Shown piece after piece: positions 1 through 8,709 of a stretch of 64,000 nucleotides of DNA. Location of the stretch: positions 20,029-84,028 of the forward strand of contig VBKY01000029.1 of NCBI GenBank assembly GCA_005879255.1. Direction: 5' to 3'. A program made the position numbers and the translations under genes. Source of the DNA: Deltaproteobacteria bacterium (lineage in GTDB: Bacteria > Desulfobacterota_B > Binatia > UBA9968). The notes under the pieces were generated by a model. The model was not told where the DNA came from. It saw nothing but the letters and a program-made list of their open reading frames with translations, and did not search any database. How positions within the stretch are numbered: position 1 is the stretch's first letter; each line of letters begins with the position of its first letter.

Positions 1-583
1 CGTTGTTCTGGACCTCAGTCACATAGGCGTTGTAGCCTTTATTCTTCAGCCGATCAACTATTTGTTTCGCCGATCGTTCGTCGGGATAAGCGTTGACCTG
101 CGCGCGCCAGATTTTGCTCTGATCTTTCTCCGCTGCAGTTTCTGTGGTTTCCGCTTTCTTCGGCGCAGCTTCCGCCGGCGCACTCTTTTCCGGCTTCTTT
201 TCTACCGCCGGCGCATCTGCTTTAGTTTGGGTTTTGGTTTCTTTGGCCGCTGCCTTGGCGACTTTGTCCGCCGGTGCAACTTCTTTGGTTTTCTCTTCCG
301 CTGCGGCTACTGCGTCGGCCGACTTGGACACGGCGTCATTGAAGGAAATCTCGTCCTTGGCCTGAGCCGCCGGGGCACCGCCAGTTTCCTTGGACGGCTT
401 CACCGGGATCTTCACCAGCGGCTCCTCTTTTTTCGCCAGCTTTCTTTCCTCGATGCCTTTGCCTACGAACATTCCGAGAAAAAAAACCATAATTGAAGTC
501 AGTACAAAGGCGGCGCCGAGCAAAACCATTTGGCCGCGGCTGAAGTAGAAGCGATTTTCTTTACCTCTGCGATTTTCCGCCAT
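1..583 (-). CDS. SPOR-domain membrane protein (3' end outside window)
   Basis: The reading frame starts at the ATG at 583 and runs off the window edge, leaving about 194 residues. It begins with a short charged N-terminus, then one membrane segment at about residues 17-41 (QMVLLGAAFVLTSIMVFFLG). A long Ala/Lys/Glu/Pro-rich spacer follows at about 45-155. The start of a SPOR domain (WRAQVNAYPDERSAKQIV) is visible at about 159. SPOR domains bind denuded peptidoglycan at division sites, so this should be an inner-membrane anchored periplasmic protein. It lies 32 bp downstream of argS on the same strand, an arrangement I associate with deltaproteobacterial genomes. Family assignment is firm; the cellular role is inferred. 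Confidence 0.8.
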   Translation of the reverse strand, partial: MAENRRGKENRFYFSRGQMVLLGAAFVLTSIMVFFLGMFVGKGIEERKLAKKEEPLVKIPVKPSKETGGAPAAQAKDEISFNDAVSKSADAVAAAEEKTKEVAPADKVAKAAAKETKTQTKADAPAVEKKPEKSAPAEAAPKKAETTETAAEKDQSKIWRAQVNAYPDERSAKQIVDRLKNKGYNAYVTEVQNN

Positions 584-615
584 GAAACTTTCCCCTTGCC
601 ACCTCGGCCGGAAGT

Positions 616-2292
616 TTACGCCTCTGACCGCGCTGCCATCTTTAGAGGTGCACCGACACCCAAGATGTCCAGCCCGCGGCGAATTGTCTTCTGAACGTTT
701 TCGACTAGCAGCAGCCGTGCACGGCTCAAATCGCTGTCTTCCGAGATCACTCGGTAACGGTTGTAATAGCGATGAAATTCACCGGCCAAATCCAACAGAT
801 AAAAAACCACACGGTGGGGTTCGAGCTCTAGTACGCTTTCTTCCACGACGTCATTGAACTGGATCATCTTGCGAATCAGCTCAAGCTCTTCGGCCAACTC
901 CAGCCGTTCCACTGAGACGATTGCGCGGTTGCCAATCTCCAGACCGTTTTTGCTCGCCTGTTCAAAGATGCTGGCGACGCGAGCGTGCGCGTATTGGACA
1001 TAGAAAACCGGATTATCGCTCGACTGCTGCTTGGCGAGATCCAAATCAAAATCGAGATGACTGTCTGACTTGCGCATCAAGAAAAAGAACCGTGCGGCGT
1101 CTCGCCCCACCTCTTCCAAAACTTCTTCGAGCGACACGAATTCGCCCGTGCGCTTACCCATGCGCACCGGCTCGCCTTTGCGCGTGAGCTGAACCATCTG
1201 CACCAGCACGACCTTGAGAACATTCGGATCGTAGCCGAGCCCCTGCACGGCCGCCTTCAAACGCGGCACGTAGCCATGGTGGTCGGCACCCCAGACATTG
1301 ATCAGTTTGTGAAATTTCCGCTCATATTTGTTGCGGTGGTAAGCAATGTCGCTGGCGAAGTAGGTCAGCTCGCCATCGCTCTTAATCACCGCGCGATCCT
1401 TATCGTCGCCGAATTGCGTCGACTTATACCACTGGGCGCCTTCCTGAGAATAAAGCAAGCCGCGCGCGCGCAACACGTCTATTGCCTGAGCGACTTCACT
1501 TCGCTCGCGCATGGCCCTTTCACTGAAAAAAGCATCGAACTGAATGCCGAACTCGCGCAGCTGCTTCCGGATAGTGTCGAGCAACGATTCGCCGCCGTAC
1601 TCTCGGAAAAAACTGACGGCCGCTTGCTCATCGCCGTTTAGATACTTATCGCCTTGCCGCTGCTTTACCGCCGCTGCAATCTCCTTCACGTAATCGCCGG
1701 GATAACCGCCCTCGGGAAACTCGACTTGCTCCCCGAACAGCTCACGGTAACGCGCATAAATTGAGAGCCCCAAGTTCTCCATCTGGTTGCCGGCGTCATT
1801 GACATAATATTCGCGCTCAACATTGAATCCGGTTGCTTCATGCAGACGCGCTAATACGTCGCCGATAACCGCGACACGCCCGTGACCGACATGCAAGGGA
1901 CCGGTGGGATTGACACTGGCAAATTCGACTTGAACTCTCTCACCGTGCCCGAAATCAACGCGATCGTAGTTGCCCGCTGCCAGCTCGCGCAATTGGGCGT
2001 AGTAAAACTTCGGCGCAAACGTAAAATTCAAAAACCCCGGCCCGGCAATCTCCTTGCGCGCAAGAATGCCGTCCGGATCTTCAATATTTTTCAGAATTGT
2101 CTCCGCAATCATGCGCGGCGGCTTCTTGGCGCTCTTCGCCCAAAGCATCGCGGCGTTGGTCGCCAGGTCGCCAAACTCCCGCTGTTTCGGCGGCTCGAGA
2201 AGCAAAGGGGGGAGCTCTGTCGAATTCAGCTCTCCCCCCTTCGCCGTTTTCTCAATAGCTTTGGTTAAAAGCTCCCTAAGGTGACTTCGCAT
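616..2292 (-). CDS. argS: Arginyl-tRNA synthetase
   Basis: Class I synthetase that charges tRNA-Arg; 558 residues, normal for the family. The N-terminal Add-1 domain is followed by the HIGH-type motif in GPLHVGHGRVAVIGD (about residue 133). The KMSK-like loop is RKGEPVRMGKRTGEF, where many ArgRS lack a canonical KMSK. The C-terminal anticodon-binding DALR domain ends in LLLVENVQKTIRRGLDILGV. The ATG start at 2292 begins a typical MRSHLRELL sequence. It is transcribed together with the SPOR gene 32 bp downstream. Confidence 0.97.
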   Translation of the reverse strand: MRSHLRELLTKAIEKTAKGGELNSTELPPLLLEPPKQREFGDLATNAAMLWAKSAKKPPRMIAETILKNIEDPDGILARKEIAGPGFLNFTFAPKFYYAQLRELAAGNYDRVDFGHGERVQVEFASVNPTGPLHVGHGRVAVIGDVLARLHEATGFNVEREYYVNDAGNQMENLGLSIYARYRELFGEQVEFPEGGYPGDYVKEIAAAVKQRQGDKYLNGDEQAAVSFFREYGGESLLDTIRKQLREFGIQFDAFFSERAMRERSEVAQAIDVLRARGLLYSQEGAQWYKSTQFGDDKDRAVIKSDGELTYFASDIAYHRNKYERKFHKLINVWGADHHGYVPRLKAAVQGLGYDPNVLKVVLVQMVQLTRKGEPVRMGKRTGEFVSLEEVLEEVGRDAARFFFLMRKSDSHLDFDLDLAKQQSSDNPVFYVQYAHARVASIFEQASKNGLEIGNRAIVSVERLELAEELELIRKMIQFNDVVEESVLELEPHRVVFYLLDLAGEFHRYYNRYRVISEDSDLSRARLLLVENVQKTIRRGLDILGVGAPLKMAARSEA

Positions 2293-2514
2293 TGCGTCCT
2301 TTGATCATTCGCTTCTGCCCGGCGCGCTATTAACACTACCAGACGAGCAGGTGTATTTGAGAATTTGGGGGAATGATCGCTACTACCGCTGCCAATTTAA
2401 CGTAATGAGTTCTTTCGTGCAAATCGACCAGCCATTGGTCCGTCAATAACGCACCCACTTCAGGCCGCAATCGCAAGACCGTGGATGGGAGGCTAGGCAA
2501 CTGAGGCTGAGCGT

Positions 2515-2757
2515 TCAATCGCCCGGTCCTTCATGCGACGTCGGACCATCCCACTCGTTAGTTGATCTCAGCCCCTCGGATTGAACCGCCGGAAGCTCGA
2601 ACATCCCGCCGTAGAACACGGGACCTACAACAGGAACCAAAAGCACCAAACTCCATAAGAGTTTTTGCAAGATCGAAGCTCGGCTCCGCCATAAACCAAC
2701 GGCACACCAGATAGCGATCAACTCAGATACCGCGGCAACGATGCTTAGAAATGTCAT
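2515..2757 (-). CDS. Small PLDc_N-like membrane protein
   Basis: An 80-residue protein with a hydrophobic segment at residues 2-22 and a second at about 34-52. The stretch QKLLWSLVLLVPVVGPVFYG resembles the phospholipase-D nuclease N-terminal (PLDc_N) family of small two-helix membrane proteins, which have no known enzyme activity alone. The C-terminal 25 residues are hydrophilic. Its ATG overlaps the stop of the upstream MORN-repeat gene by 4 bp (2754-2757), indicating translational coupling. The family call rests on pattern resemblance only. Confidence 0.6.
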   Translation of the reverse strand: MTFLSIVAAVSELIAIWCAVGLWRSRASILQKLLWSLVLLVPVVGPVFYGGMFELPAVQSEGLRSTNEWDGPTSHEGPGD

Positions 2758-3446
2758 TTCTTTTTAGGCGTCGTCAACAACCGCCTAATCTCCGTCGGAA
2801 ACTCTCGCCGTGGCGAACTATCTTTCAAAAGGAACGGCGGCAGTGTAACGTCTTTTCGAGCTGCTCTAACATACTGCCGCTTGGTGACGGCTTTGTCCTG
2901 CACCCAATATTTGGGATAGCTCCGCCTCAATTTCTTTCCGACCCAGAAGCGTTCAACTCCGTGCAGCTTGCCTTCGTGCCAGTGCTTTTCCTCATGAACT
3001 GAGCGATGATCTTCGTTCAACCACCACTCAAATCCGTGCATTGACCCACCTCGCATCGAATGAATTTCCGAAACATACACCTGTCCATCGGCAATTTGAT
3101 TGCACCAAACGTCATACCCGGTGCCGTGAACCATCTTATAAGTTCCGATAACCTTCCCGTTCTGATACTGCTTAGCCGTTCCGTGCATCTTTCCCTCGAA
3201 GTAGGGCTCGATTAAATCCAACATGCCATCCTCATTCCAATAAAATTCGCGGCCGTGCTTCTTGCCATCCTTGAGTGGTGTTTCGATCTGCAATCGGCCG
3301 TTGTCATCGTAATAGCGATAGCCAACTAATTGTCTGTTAGAGATGCACTCTCTTTTTTCAAGCCGAATCAAACCCACGTTCCTCTGGTATACCCGAATCA
3401 CCCGTTCTGTAGCGCCATCGGGAATATCAGACTTGGGCCGTCTCAT
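2754..3446 (-). CDS. MORN-repeat / YwqK-like protein
   Basis: A 230-residue protein with repeated short motifs of the type YYDDNGRLQIETPLKDGKKHG, FYWNEDGMLDLIEPYFEGKM and KQYQNGKVIGTYKMVHGTGY, between about residues 45 and 185. These GxxHG/ENG spacings are typical of MORN_2 (YwqK) proteins. YwqK is described as an antitoxin in Bacillus, but most family members have no tested role. No signal peptide is visible. The gene couples to the small membrane protein downstream through an ATGA overlap. Function here is unknown; it might be the immunity-like half of the pair, which is speculation. Confidence 0.6.
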   Translation of the reverse strand: MRRPKSDIPDGATERVIRVYQRNVGLIRLEKRECISNRQLVGYRYYDDNGRLQIETPLKDGKKHGREFYWNEDGMLDLIEPYFEGKMHGTAKQYQNGKVIGTYKMVHGTGYDVWCNQIADGQVYVSEIHSMRGGSMHGFEWWLNEDHRSVHEEKHWHEGKLHGVERFWVGKKLRRSYPKYWVQDKAVTKRQYVRAARKDVTLPPFLLKDSSPRREFPTEIRRLLTTPKKK

Positions 3447-3515
3447 ATCAGTCGATGATCTGTCCGAATTGGGATCACACGGAAATTGTCAGCGATGACC
3501 AATGACCGAAATGGG

Positions 3516-4055
3516 CTAGCGCAGTGAGAGAAACTTTGCAGGGACATTTTGTGCGAGAAAAAGTGGGCCTGATTGGTAGAAGGCGATTCCTTCGTCGTGT
3601 GCCGCTTGGGCATCCACGATGATGATGGCTGGACTGGGATCATGCCGCTTAGCAACGGACTCGGCCTCCTCGGCGGAAACACTCAAGTGAACATACTGGC
3701 GGTCGCGCGGTTTGAGGCCGCTTCGGAGCATCGACTGGGCAATGTCTCGCGCCGCGCCGTAGTAAAGCTGCGCCGGCGGTTCGACAGCCTCTCCTTCCAG
3801 ATCGACGGAAAATGAGTGTCCGTAGGTGGCCCGCACCTTGTCGCCAATAAGCTCGAAACGTTTCTTTTCCGACTCGTTGACGACGGCGCGGATTTGTTCT
3901 TCGGTGACGTCGTAATAGCGCTCTTGCAGCATCTCGACGATATCCTGCCAGTCGACGAAACCTCGCTTATCGAACACCAGCGGATACTCCTTGGGCCGAT
4001 GGCGCAAGAGATAAGTGAGAAATCGGGAAATGCGTTCCGGAGGCAGTCCTGCCAT
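3516..4055 (-). CDS. kptA: RNA 2'-phosphotransferase, KptA/Tpt1 family
   Basis: A 179-residue protein of family length. It transfers the internal 2'-phosphate of RNA to NAD+, giving ADP-ribose 1'',2''-cyclic phosphate. The N-terminal winged-helix part has RISRFLTYLLRHRPKEYPL with the conserved LRH and then KKRFELIGDKVRATYGHS. The C-terminal ADP-ribosyltransferase-like part has RDRQYVHLSVS and PAIIIVDAQAAHDEGIAFYQ. The usual YHGT motif reads LYYGA here, so one normally conserved histidine is a tyrosine. It starts 4 bp after the stop of the upstream reductase gene, so the two are probably co-translated. Bacterial substrates of KptA are not settled. Confidence 0.88.
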   Translation of the reverse strand: MAGLPPERISRFLTYLLRHRPKEYPLVFDKRGFVDWQDIVEMLQERYYDVTEEQIRAVVNESEKKRFELIGDKVRATYGHSFSVDLEGEAVEPPAQLYYGAARDIAQSMLRSGLKPRDRQYVHLSVSAEEAESVAKRHDPSPAIIIVDAQAAHDEGIAFYQSGPLFLAQNVPAKFLSLR

Positions 4056-4059
4056 TTCT

Positions 4060-4944
4060 TCAAACGCCTCGCTTCTGGCCCGTGATCACGTCGTAAACGT
4101 TGCACGCAATACCCGTGGCTTCGTAGCCGTCCATTCCAGTCGCCTGGGCGATGGAAAACAACTGATATGCCAGCGCGACGAACGGCATCGGCACTTCCAT
4201 CTCGCGTGCCATGTCGAGACCGAATCCCACGTCTTTGGGCATCCAGGATTTGCGCGGCTTGTATTTGCGACTTACGACGATCTCCATAATGCGATCGATG
4301 GCGACGGAATCCTGCGGCGAGTTTTTAAGGATCGTGCGAAATGTATCCTCGGTCAGCCCGCCTTTTTTGAGCCAAGAGCAAATTTCCGCCAAAGTTAAAT
4401 GCGTCACCGCGGCGAACATCGCCATGGCGTTTTTCACCAGCTTGGCGTTGCCCAGCTCACCAACGAAAAGTACCTTATTCCCCATCGCTTTGAATACGGG
4501 CTGATGCTCGTCGAACAGCGCTTTGGAGCCGGAAAGCCAAAGCGACAATGTTCCGGCGGCCGCCGCTTCTTCGACCCCGCCTGCAGAACCATCGAGAATC
4601 GTCCAACCTTTATTCGACAACTCGGAATTCACGCCGACGATGGTTTTCTTGTCGATGCTGCTGAAATCGATCCAGAGCTTGGCGCCCCCGGTCGCTTCGT
4701 GCAAACCGGCTGAGCCAAGCCCGACCGCGTGCACTGCTTCATTGTAAGGAAGCATGGAAAGAACGATTTCACAGGACTCCGCCACCGCTTTAGGCGATTC
4801 TTTATAAACCGCTCCCTGACTTTCGAGTCCTTTGCATTGCTCGCGGCGCAGGTCGTTGACGACCAATTGATTGCCCGCCTTGATTAGGTTCGCGGCCATG
4901 CCGCTGCCCATGCCGCCCGTGCCGATAAACCCTAATGTTTTCAT
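4060..4944 (-). CDS. NAD(P)-dependent beta-hydroxyacid dehydrogenase (3-hydroxyisobutyrate dehydrogenase family)
   Basis: A 294-residue reductase. The Rossmann motif GFIGTGGMGSGMAANLIKAG lies at residues 5-24. The substrate-binding motif is DGSAGGVEEAAAAGTLSL at about 120, and the catalytic lysine motif GNAKLVKNAMAMF at about 166. The C-terminal all-helical domain is complete. The family includes 3-hydroxyisobutyrate, tartronate semialdehyde and glyoxylate/succinic semialdehyde reductases; I cannot choose among them. It is the first gene of a tight pair with kptA and lies downstream of a cupin gene. Confidence 0.88.
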   Translation of the reverse strand: MKTLGFIGTGGMGSGMAANLIKAGNQLVVNDLRREQCKGLESQGAVYKESPKAVAESCEIVLSMLPYNEAVHAVGLGSAGLHEATGGAKLWIDFSSIDKKTIVGVNSELSNKGWTILDGSAGGVEEAAAAGTLSLWLSGSKALFDEHQPVFKAMGNKVLFVGELGNAKLVKNAMAMFAAVTHLTLAEICSWLKKGGLTEDTFRTILKNSPQDSVAIDRIMEIVVSRKYKPRKSWMPKDVGFGLDMAREMEVPMPFVALAYQLFSIAQATGMDGYEATGIACNVYDVITGQKRGV

Positions 4945-4979
4945 TTTGCCCCCTTAGCCGAGTCAGTTGCGTCAATGGT

Positions 4980-5360
4980 TCAATCGACGATACGTACTCC
5001 CGCCGGCCACAGGACCAAAACCACCGTTTCGCCCACGGCGCGCGGCGTGTGCACAGAGTGTGGATCGAGAAAAACTACTTCGCCCTTTTCGTATTCCCCC
5101 GTCTCATCGGCGATTTTACCCTTGAGCACGAGGTAGAATTCACCGCCGACATGCTCATGCTTTACGAACGCATCGGATGACGCATTGGCGGCGATCCGAT
5201 AAAGCACCAGCTCGCGCTGCCCCTCACGAGCGAGTCGAGACATTTCAAGCCCGTTGCCAAAATCGCGCCACTGCAGCCGGTCGAGCGCCTCCTCGTCCAA
5301 CTCAAAGCGCAAAAAATCGCTTAACGATCGCCGCAAAACTGCTTCCCTGTTATGATCCAC
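4980..5360 (-). CDS. Cupin-domain protein, ChrR-like
   Basis: A 126-residue protein starting at a GTG (5360). It is a single beta-barrel cupin with a metal-binding arrangement: HEHVGGEFYLVLKGKIADET supplies the two His and one Glu, and the second motif has the His in HSVHTPRAVG. It resembles the ChrR-type anti-sigma cupin fold without the zinc-finger N-terminal part. A metal-dependent dioxygenase-like or sensing role is possible. It lies 35 bp upstream of the dehydrogenase gene on the same strand. Confidence 0.75.
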   Translation of the reverse strand: MDHNREAVLRRSLSDFLRFELDEEALDRLQWRDFGNGLEMSRLAREGQRELVLYRIAANASSDAFVKHEHVGGEFYLVLKGKIADETGEYEKGEVVFLDPHSVHTPRAVGETVVLVLWPAGVRIVD

Positions 5361-5462
5361 GGGGCTTAATTATCACGACTATGTGGTGAACAAAAGCACG
5401 CAAAAAGCACCGTCAAACGCCGTGCGTCCGTATGCCTTCATGGCGTACGTGCCAGTTCAGGC

Positions 5463-5490
5463 GTAGGGCAGGTTTGAAAACTGCCCCTAC
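5463..5490. repeat. REP-like palindrome between the cytochrome and cupin genes
   Basis: A 28-bp imperfect inverted repeat, GTAGGGCAGGTTT at 5463-5475 facing AAACTGCCCCTAC at 5478-5490. It resembles the GTAGGGGCA...TGCCCCTAC palindromes scattered between genes in many environmental genomes. In RNA it would fold into a stable hairpin but lacks a clear T-tract, so a repeat is likelier than an intrinsic terminator. No second copy was noticed in this window. Confidence 0.5.
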
Positions 5491-5547
5491 CGGTTGCCCT
5501 CTTTCGTGGCATAACGGAAATTGACGTAGGGTAACTATGTCTACTTC

Positions 5548-6171
5548 TCAGACGGCGCTACTTGTAGAATCCCTTGGGTGCCATCCGTAATCGTCGAAGG
5601 GTTTATTTTGAGCTGCCGCGACCTGAGAAGCCAGCGGTGGAACCGGAAATGGCACTTGATTTTTCACGGGCGGCAGACTTTTCAAATATGCCCAAACCGC
5701 CTTTAAATCGTCGTCGGTGAGCCCTTTCAAACTTTCCCACGGCATCGGCGGCAAAACTGCTCGACCGTTCGGCTGGCCTTGATGCTTACCGGTTCGCGCC
5801 ATTTGAATGAATGTCTCCTCGCTCCACTCTCCGATTCCGGTGCTGACGGCTTGGGCGGGGCCGTGGGGCGTTAGCTTTGCGAGCAACGAACCGTTGGTCG
5901 CCGCCACAACTCTCTTGCGCTCGATATCTTCAGACGACCATGACGGTACGGGTGCAGTCTCCGGATGTCCTGAGAGCAGCTTCGATGTGTCGAGCACAGG
6001 CGCGCCATTGGGCCCCGGAACCTTCGCCGTGTGGCAATCGTTACATCCCCCCAACGAAACGAGATACCTTCCTCTTTCAACCGGAGTCTGTCTACCAGTT
6101 TGCTGCTTCGAGCAACCAAAATGCGCCAAGCCCACTATCAGTATGAGAATTGATTTACTAACTCCGGACAT
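5548..6171 (-). CDS. Lipoprotein monoheme cytochrome c
   Basis: A 207-residue protein with a lipoprotein signal: a hydrophobic run SILILIVGLAHFG followed by the lipobox Cys at residue 20. One heme-binding motif, CNDCH, is at about residue 43 and a likely axial Met is in LPPMPWESL. The C-terminal helix DDDLKAVWAYLKSLP is typical of class I cytochromes c. It should be a membrane-anchored periplasmic electron carrier. Its gene stands alone, with no oxidase or dehydrogenase next to it, so the redox partner is unknown. Confidence 0.85.
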   Translation of the reverse strand: MSGVSKSILILIVGLAHFGCSKQQTGRQTPVERGRYLVSLGGCNDCHTAKVPGPNGAPVLDTSKLLSGHPETAPVPSWSSEDIERKRVVAATNGSLLAKLTPHGPAQAVSTGIGEWSEETFIQMARTGKHQGQPNGRAVLPPMPWESLKGLTDDDLKAVWAYLKSLPPVKNQVPFPVPPLASQVAAAQNKPFDDYGWHPRDSTSSAV

Positions 6172-6344
6172 TCGATTCCCCCAGACACGCTTGTTGCCGT
6201 AGCAATCTGGTTGAGCGAAGCGTAACCCGACACTCCCCGTATTCCCCCTATCCCAAATACCACGTCTGCGTACCGGAGTACTGACAAGCCCGATTACCTT
6301 GCTCCCTTCGACAAATGACGCCCGACTTAAAGAAAGCTCCCGCT

Positions 6345-6391
6345 GCAGAAATGAAACAGCCCGCCGGACCTAACGTAGACCGGCGGGCTGT
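6345..6391 (-). terminator. Terminator at end of the alpha operon (after rplQ)
   Basis: A perfect 12-bp stem ACAGCCCGCCGG (6356-6367) / CCGGCGGGCTGT (6380-6391) with a 12-nt loop, 28 bp beyond the rplQ stop. On the minus strand it is followed by a T-rich but interrupted tail (GTTTCATTTC). This is the expected place for the end of the ribosomal-protein transcript. Confidence 0.75.
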
Positions 6392-6418
6392 CTGATAAAT
6401 TACGACTTTGAGCGGAAA

Positions 6419-6862
6419 TTATGCCGCTGCTTCCTGTTTCTCCGCTTGCTGCCGGCGAGCCCTACGCCGTCTTCTCCCCCCGCCCGCGACGCTTTCTTTG
6501 GCATTCTCCGATGCTACGAGCTCGATTACGGACATCTGTGCGGCGTCGCCGCGGCGAATACCGATCTTGACGATCCGCGTGTAGCCGCCGGGTCGGTCCT
6601 TGAAACGCGGCCCGATGGTATCAAAGAGTTTCCGCACCACGGCTTTGTCCTGAACAATGCTGAGAACTTGGCGGCGCGCGTGCAAGGTCCCCTGCTTGCC
6701 AAGTGTAATCACGCGATCGACCCAGCGGCGCAGTTCCTTGGCCTTGGGATCCGTCGTTCGAATCTTTTCTTCGCGCAGCAAGGCCGTGATGAGATTACGC
6801 ATCAACGCCCAGCGATGGCTGGAGTTACGGCTCAGTTGTCTTCCCGACTTGAGGTGGCGCAT
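6419..6862 (-). CDS. rplQ: Ribosomal protein L17
   Basis: A 147-residue large-subunit protein. The conserved N-terminus MRHLKSGRQLSRNSSHRWAL is intact, and the core region RPGGYTRIVKIGIRRGDAA is present. The C-terminus carries a basic Arg/Gln/Ala-rich tail (GGRRRRRARRQQAEKQEAAA) of the kind seen in several lineages. It is the last gene of the alpha operon, 9 bp after rpoA, and a strong hairpin terminator follows. Confidence 0.97.
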   Translation of the reverse strand: MRHLKSGRQLSRNSSHRWALMRNLITALLREEKIRTTDPKAKELRRWVDRVITLGKQGTLHARRQVLSIVQDKAVVRKLFDTIGPRFKDRPGGYTRIVKIGIRRGDAAQMSVIELVASENAKESVAGGGRRRRRARRQQAEKQEAAA

Positions 6863-6871
6863 GGTTCAGAC

Positions 6872-7894
6872 TTACTCCTTCTCTTTGTCGCGTTTCCGCG
6901 CCTCGATCTCTTCCCGAGAAGGAAAGTGATCGATCTTCATGCCGAGCTCAAGCCCCATTTCCTTGAGAATTTCCTTAATTTCATTCAACGATTTATGTCC
7001 GAAATTCTTGGTCCGGAGCATCTCTTGTTCAGACCTCTGAACTAGTTCACCGATATACTTGATATCGGCATTTTGCAGGCAGTTCTGCGATCTCACCGAG
7101 AACTCAAGCTCATCGACGCTGCGAAACAAGTTGTCGTTCAACGGAATCGGTGGGCCGTCGTCGCGTTTTTCCGGGCGCGGTTCCTCTTGGAAGTTGACGA
7201 ACATACTGACCTGATCCTGGAGAATTTTGGCCGCGTAGGCCATCGCGTCATCCGGCTTCACGCTGCCGTCGGTATGCACCTCGAAGACCAGACGGTCGTA
7301 ATCGGTTCGCTGCCCGACCCGCGCGTTAGCGACGGTGAAATTCACCTTCTGCACGGGCGAAAAAACCGCATCGATAAAAATCGTATCGACAGGCGCTCCC
7401 TCCTCTTTGTTTCTCTCTGCAGGAACATAACCGCGGCCGAGCTTGACGAGCATTTCCATTTCAAGTTTGGCGTCGCGCGAAAGCGTGGCAATCTTTTGCT
7501 CCGGATTCAAGATTTCGACGGCGGGCGGCGCGATAATGTCTTTGGCGAGAACCGTTGCCGGGCCTTTGATGTCGATCTTGAGCGATTGTTGTTCGGTTTC
7601 ATTGAGCCGCAGGCGCACTTCTTTCAGATTCAAAATGATATCGGCGACGTCTTCGGTCACGCCGGGAACGGTGGAAAACTCGTGCAAGATACCTTTGATG
7701 CGCACGGCGACAATGGACGCGCCCATGAGCGAGGACAGCAAAATGCGCCGCAGCGAATTACCAACGGTTTGGCCAAAGCCGCGCTCGAAAGGCTCCGCGT
7801 AAAACTTGCCGTAAGTCGGGGTAAGAGTTTTTTCTTCCATCTCCAATTGTTTGGGTTTGATCAATTCCGTCCAATGCTGATACATTGTCGACAT
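6872..7894 (-). CDS. rpoA: RNA polymerase alpha subunit
   Basis: A 340-residue subunit from the ATG at 7894. I chose this over upstream starts because GGGAGA lies about 8 nt before it and because earlier starts run into rpsD. The N-terminal assembly domain has [18 protein letters not shown]; the C-terminal domain with [19 protein letters not shown] and [18 protein letters not shown] contacts UP elements and activators. Length and motifs are normal. It sits between rpsD and rplQ as in most bacteria. Confidence 0.97.
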   Translation of the reverse strand: MSTMYQHWTELIKPKQLEMEEKTLTPTYGKFYAEPFERGFGQTVGNSLRRILLSSLMGASIVAVRIKGILHEFSTVPGVTEDVADIILNLKEVRLRLNETEQQSLKIDIKGPATVLAKDIIAPPAVEILNPEQKIATLSRDAKLEMEMLVKLGRGYVPAERNKEEGAPVDTIFIDAVFSPVQKVNFTVANARVGQRTDYDRLVFEVHTDGSVKPDDAMAYAAKILQDQVSMFVNFQEEPRPEKRDDGPPIPLNDNLFRSVDELEFSVRSQNCLQNADIKYIGELVQRSEQEMLRTKNFGHKSLNEIKEILKEMGLELGMKIDHFPSREEIEARKRDKEKE

Positions 7895-7914
7895 AGCGTC
7901 TCCCAAGTTCGAAC

Positions 7915-8541
7915 TTACTTCGAATATAATTCTACGATCAATTTCTCGTTGATCGGCATCGTGATATCGTTGCGTGAGGGCAAGACCTTGATGCGCCCGC
8001 TGTAGGTTTCCCGGTCGACTTCCGCCCACTCGGGGACACCGCGCCGCTGGGCGCCTTCCATGGCGGATAACACCCGCCCCATTTGACGGCTAGGCTCTTT
8101 CACCGAGACGACGTCGCCCGCGCGGATGGTGTAAGAAGGAATATTCACCTTTTTGCTATTGACGTGGATATGGCCATGCCGCACCAACGATCTCGCTTCG
8201 GCGCGCGAACTGGCAAAGCCGAGGCGATAGGCGACGCTGTCGAGTCGGCGCTCGAGCAGGACTAACAGCGTCTCGCCGGTAATGCCTTTGGTACGTGCCG
8301 CTTCGGCAAACGTGCGGCGAAATTGCTTTTCCAGCAAGCCATATATTCTTTTCACCTTTTGCTTCTCGCGCAGCTGAATGCTGTACTCTGAGAACTTTGG
8401 CCTGCCTTGGCCGTGTTGTCCCGGCGGATAGTTGCGCCGCTCAATGGCGCATTTGTCGGTATAGCAGCGCTCGCCCTTGAGAAAGAGCTTCAGGTTTTCG
8501 CGCCTGCACAGCCGGCACACAGATTCCGTATATCTAGCCAA
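7915..8541 (-). CDS. rpsD: Ribosomal protein S4, zinc-binding form
   Basis: A 208-residue small-subunit assembly protein. The N-terminus keeps the zinc ligands ([19 protein letters not shown] then TDKCAIE), so this is the C+ paralogue. An S4 RNA-binding domain starts at about residue 98 ([20 protein letters not shown]). The start codon is TTG at 8541, supported by AGGAGG 8 nt upstream. The short palindromic element at 8560-8686 abuts this Shine-Dalgarno sequence. In other bacteria S4 autoregulates the alpha operon. Confidence 0.97.
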   Translation of the reverse strand: MARYTESVCRLCRRENLKLFLKGERCYTDKCAIERRNYPPGQHGQGRPKFSEYSIQLREKQKVKRIYGLLEKQFRRTFAEAARTKGITGETLLVLLERRLDSVAYRLGFASSRAEARSLVRHGHIHVNSKKVNIPSYTIRAGDVVSVKEPSRQMGRVLSAMEGAQRRGVPEWAEVDRETYSGRIKVLPSRNDITMPINEKLIVELYSK

Positions 8542-8559
8542 TCGGTTTTCCTCCTCTAG

Positions 8560-8686
8560 CAGGCTGCTGAAAAAGACTCATATGCTTCGTGGCGCTCAAT
8601 CGCCTCGCTACAACGTACTGCCTGAGTACGCTTCCGCTCGTCGATTTTTCGCGCGCCTCGTCTCTGAGATCTTTTTGAGCAGCCTG
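8560..8686. mobile_element. MITE-like palindromic element inside the alpha operon
   Basis: A 127-bp noncoding element between rpsK and rpsD. The ends are near-perfect inverted repeats, CAGGCTGCTGAAAAAGACTC at 8560-8579 versus GATCTTTTTGAGCAGCCTG at 8668-8686. The centre has a smaller perfect hairpin CGTACT-gcctg-AGTACG. TA dinucleotides flank the ends (8557-8558 with one extra G, and 8687-8688), consistent with IS630/Tc1-type target duplication. It has no coding capacity and looks like the CAGGCTGCTCAAAAA family of short repeats met in environmental genomes. In the transcript it would form a long hairpin directly before the rpsD ribosome-binding site. Confidence 0.72.
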
Positions 8687-8709
8687 TAAACCCATTTTTT
8701 TGTCAATTA

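Noticed and set aside
2336..2518. 60-residue minus-strand frame between argS and the small membrane gene
   Set aside because: TTG start without ribosome-binding site, proline-rich composition, overlaps the preceding gene end, and resembles nothing known.
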